Of a stretch of 64,000 bases of DNA, positions 61,921 through 64,000 are shown one piece after another; the first letter of the stretch is position 1, and each line of letters opens with the position of its first letter. Position numbers and translations under genes: made by a program. The notes below the pieces were generated by a model, which did not search any database, had not been told where the DNA came from, and was given only the letters and a program-made list of their open reading frames with translations. Location of the stretch: the NCBI GenBank assembly GCA_000169395.1, contig AAXZ01000004.1, positions 124,001-188,000 on the forward strand, read 5' to 3'. This DNA comes from Rhodobacteraceae bacterium HTCC2150 (lineage in GTDB: Bacteria; Pseudomonadota; Alphaproteobacteria; Rhodobacterales; Rhodobacteraceae).

Positions 61921-62970
61921 ATGGCACGAAAGTATTGTGAAGAAAACGAACGGATAAAACGCAAATATCTGGCTTATCTGAAGCAAGCCAAGGGACAGGA
62001 TCAAAAGTCGTTGGATAAGGTCGCAGCGGCGTTGGTGCAATTTGAGTTGAGTACAAATTTTAAACCGTTCAAAAATTTTCATATTGATCAGGCAGGTAAG
62101 TTTAAAAACTATCTTGAAAAACAACGCCATCCCAAGACCGGTAAGAAATTGAGCTATGCGACCACGGATGCGACATTGCGTGTGGTGAAAGCGTTCTTTC
62201 ATTGGCTGGCCGGGCAATCGGGGTATAAATCGCGGATTAGCTATGCAGATGTTGAATATTTTAACAATAATCGGAAACACGCCCGGATTGCCCATGCCCA
62301 GCGCGATGTTGTCTTCCCAACTATGGAACAAGCTCTTCATGCGTTCCAAGCGATGCCTGATCGAGCTATTTTTGAAAAGCGGGACAAGGCGATATTTGCG
62401 TTTTTTATGCTAACTGGGTCGCGGGATGGCGCGGTGGCGTCTTTGAAGTTAAAGCACATCAATCTGTTTGATGGCTGTGTTTACATGGATGCGCGAGATG
62501 TGAATACGAAGAATAGCAAGACGTTTCTCACGTATTTTTTCCCGGTTGATGCGACGTATTTGGAATGTTTCACAGAATGGGTTGAGAATTTGCGCAAAGA
62601 TTTGTTGTTTGGTGATGCTGATGCATTGTTTCCCAAGGCCGAGCGGCGGCTGGTGAATGGGCAGTTTGTTTTTGATAGGTTGTCGCGTGAAAACTATGCG
62701 AATGCATCGGCAATCCGTGACATCGTTCGCGGGGCGTTCACATCGGTTCAGTTGCCCCCATACACACCGCATTTATTTCGAAAGACCCTGGCGATGCATG
62801 GGGATAAGGTTTGTTCCACTTTGGAGCAAATGAAAGCGTGGTCAATGAATTTGGGACATGAAAACCTGGTCACCACAGTATCCGCTTATATGCCAGTCAA
62901 TCAACAAAGGCAGGGGGAATTGATTAAGGGGCTTTCAGTTGGCGCTTGCCCCCAAGGTTACAGGGTTTAA
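61921..62970 (+). CDS. second tyrosine recombinase of element C
   Basis: 349 residues, 18 bases after the zinc-cysteine gene. The SAM-like N-terminal domain is followed by R (LTGSRDGAVASLKLKHI), H-x-x-R (TPHLFRKTLAMHG), H (LGHENLVTTVSAYMPV) and the nucleophile Y in the same motif. XerC/D-like rather than P4-like. It is unusual to have two full recombinases in so small an element; this one may act on a second site or on cargo. Confidence 0.88.
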   Translation: MARKYCEENERIKRKYLAYLKQAKGQDQKSLDKVAAALVQFELSTNFKPFKNFHIDQAGKFKNYLEKQRHPKTGKKLSYATTDATLRVVKAFFHWLAGQSGYKSRISYADVEYFNNNRKHARIAHAQRDVVFPTMEQALHAFQAMPDRAIFEKRDKAIFAFFMLTGSRDGAVASLKLKHINLFDGCVYMDARDVNTKNSKTFLTYFFPVDATYLECFTEWVENLRKDLLFGDADALFPKAERRLVNGQFVFDRLSRENYANASAIRDIVRGAFTSVQLPPYTPHLFRKTLAMHGDKVCSTLEQMKAWSMNLGHENLVTTVSAYMPVNQQRQGELIKGLSVGACPQGYRV

Positions 62971-63295
62971 GTATTGTCACTTTTGGCGGATTGCAGACAT
63001 TCGCTGCATGTGCAAAGTTTTAATCAGGGTGAGCAAAAGCGGACCAACGCCGTTCGGCCATTCCCAAGTTGGTGGCAACCGTCATCATAGTGGAAACTTG
63101 TCATTCGCTGTAAGTGTGAGACGATCGATCAATAGGGCGGGAAGCAGAACATGTCCAAAACTGAAACAATGGCTGTTAATTATGCCAAACCAAGTATTTG
63201 CGTTCTCAATTTTGTCAAATTTGGACAACAAATTCGCAACTTATGATCTAAGGCCGAGACAGAATTGTAAGGTCGACGTTTCCCTAGACTTTTCA
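62971..63295. other. region without a gene
   Basis: 325 bases between the recombinase and the LysR gene. CATTCGCTG occurs twice (62998 and 63104). A short open frame is present but has no site. No fourth tRNA-end repeat was found, so the right end of element C is not located. Confidence 0.4.
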
Positions 63296-64000
63296 TCACG
63301 AATTCGCACTGAAGCTCCAAATATTGAGCAATAGCATCGAAATTTCGTCTGTTACATCGGCGTACACAGCGACATTCAATGTTTCTTTACCCAGAGTATC
63401 GCCCAAAGAAATAAGATCACCATTCTCGATTTCACGATAAACCATGCTGTAAGGTAGCCATCCAATACCGATGCCTTTGAGGGCCAGTTCTTTCATTCCC
63501 GTTGAAAATGCAGTCTCACAAACAGGATTGGAACATTGGCTGGGCGTTCCAAATGGGCGGCCACTTGCGCCGAGTACTTCGCCAAAATAGCTGTCTTCTG
63601 GATACACAAGGGCCGGCGTTCGTTCAGGTATTTCCCCGTTCGTTTTTACAGAATATCGCAGCAGGCCACCGATCACTGGGATAAGGTAGTCCACCCCCCA
63701 AAGGCCCCGTTTGATACTTGAATTAAACGGCAATGGGGTTGCGCTATCCGCCTCATAACACAGCAACATCTTGGTATCGCCGCGCAAGAACATAGTAACA
63801 CAATCGCGAAGGTTTGCGGCGCGCAATCGAAATTTTACTGCAGGAAAGGACTGTTTTGCCCGCAACGCCATATCAGGGAAGGTTGAGAAAACTGCCGCGT
63901 GTTGAGCTGCTATCGAGACCAAGGAACTGGCTGGATCGAAATTCGCGATCTTGCCGCGTAAATCACGAAGACGGGTTACAAGTGCGCGAATTTCGGCCTC
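63296..64000 (-). CDS. LysR-type transcriptional regulator, N-terminus outside the window
   Basis: About 234 residues are visible and the frame is open to the window edge. The region is the effector-binding domain: LVSIAAQHAAVFSTFPDMAL, a middle GDTKMLLCYEAD strand and ALKGIGIGWLPYSMVYREIENGDLI, typical of LysR. The helix-turn-helix domain lies beyond base 64000. Codon use resembles the core genes more than the island. Confidence 0.82.
   Translation of the reverse strand, partial: EAEIRALVTRLRDLRGKIANFDPASSLVSIAAQHAAVFSTFPDMALRAKQSFPAVKFRLRAANLRDCVTMFLRGDTKMLLCYEADSATPLPFNSSIKRGLWGVDYLIPVIGGLLRYSVKTNGEIPERTPALVYPEDSYFGEVLGASGRPFGTPSQCSNPVCETAFSTGMKELALKGIGIGWLPYSMVYREIENGDLISLGDTLGKETLNVAVYADVTDEISMLLLNIWSFSANS

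Noticed and set aside
40590-63295. Anti-phage defence system in the island
   Set aside because: Apart from the lone HNH-like protein no helicase, nuclease pair, toxin-antitoxin, methylase or reverse transcriptase signature was found.

Overview
The window looks like a chromosomal segment of a marine alphaproteobacterium of the Rhodobacteraceae (roseobacter group). The evidence is the moderate-GC, tightly overlapping operons, the gene order SPOR protein / D,D-carboxypeptidase / tmk / holB / tatD / MBL hydrolase, the many polyamine-type ABC transporters, a RutR-like regulator and a TPR-sulfotransferase. No species can be named from sequence reading alone.

Layout. (1) 1-12006 is a sugar-acid (hexuronate/aldonate) locus. 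It holds a dehydrogenase tail, a DenD-like epimerase/dehydrogenase, a GntR regulator, an altronate-dehydratase-type enzyme sandwiched between two PhyH-like 2-oxoglutarate dioxygenases, a GarR-like reductase, a DMT exporter/importer, a KDG kinase, a fructuronate-reductase-like enzyme, uxaC and, divergent from it, uxuA. (2) 12018-24902 looks like an amine-use locus. It has a class I glutamine amidotransferase, a cytochrome P450, a glutamine-synthetase-like ligase, a DMT transporter and a RutR-like TetR regulator with a near-consensus RutR operator. A hairpin-rich leader with a terminator follows, then two VOC proteins, a class III aminotransferase, a PotD-type binding protein and, convergent to these, a Rieske oxygenase-potB-potC-potA operon. 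(3) 25006-33909 holds a cupin, malonyl-CoA decarboxylase, a TPR-sulfotransferase whose C-terminus is displaced by a frameshift, and a second Pot-type ABC transporter with unusual permeases. (4) 33959-40319 is core: AEC permease, MBL hydrolase, TatD, HolB, Tmk, D,D-carboxypeptidase and a SPOR lipoprotein, followed by tRNA-Ser(UGA) at 40500-40589.

(5) 40590-about 63000 is a mosaic mobile region. Its punctuation marks are copies of the 3' part of a tRNA, best matching tRNA-Thr(UGU). Three share an exact 17-bp core (TCCGTGTGGGGGCACCA) ending at 41201, 55091 and 58980. Each is followed by an integrase gene or an integrase remnant, so three elements appear to be stacked in tandem. Element A (41202-55091) carries a tyrosine integrase, an HNH protein, a glycosyltransferase-FkbM methyltransferase fusion, a secreted protein, small phage/plasmid-like genes, a serine resolvase with a repeat-rich upstream region and a second glycosyltransferase. 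It also holds one intact IS3 and remnants of IS66, IS3 and IS30. Its right end has three more, degenerate, tRNA-half copies that separate short cargo units. Element B (55092-58980) is a wreck: an integrase start, IS3 ends in inverted orientation, an orphan 318-aa gene and a decayed IS5. Element C (from 58981) has a P4-type integrase, an uncharacterised protein, an AlpA-like regulator, an HTH/zinc-cysteine protein and a second tyrosine recombinase. (6) The window ends inside a LysR-type regulator on the minus strand.

The strongest candidates for something undescribed are the tRNA-half-punctuated cargo island, the dioxygenase-dehydratase-dioxygenase sugar-acid operon, and the RutR-operator leader RNA in front of an amine-catabolic operon. 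I found no CRISPR array and no recognisable defence system.
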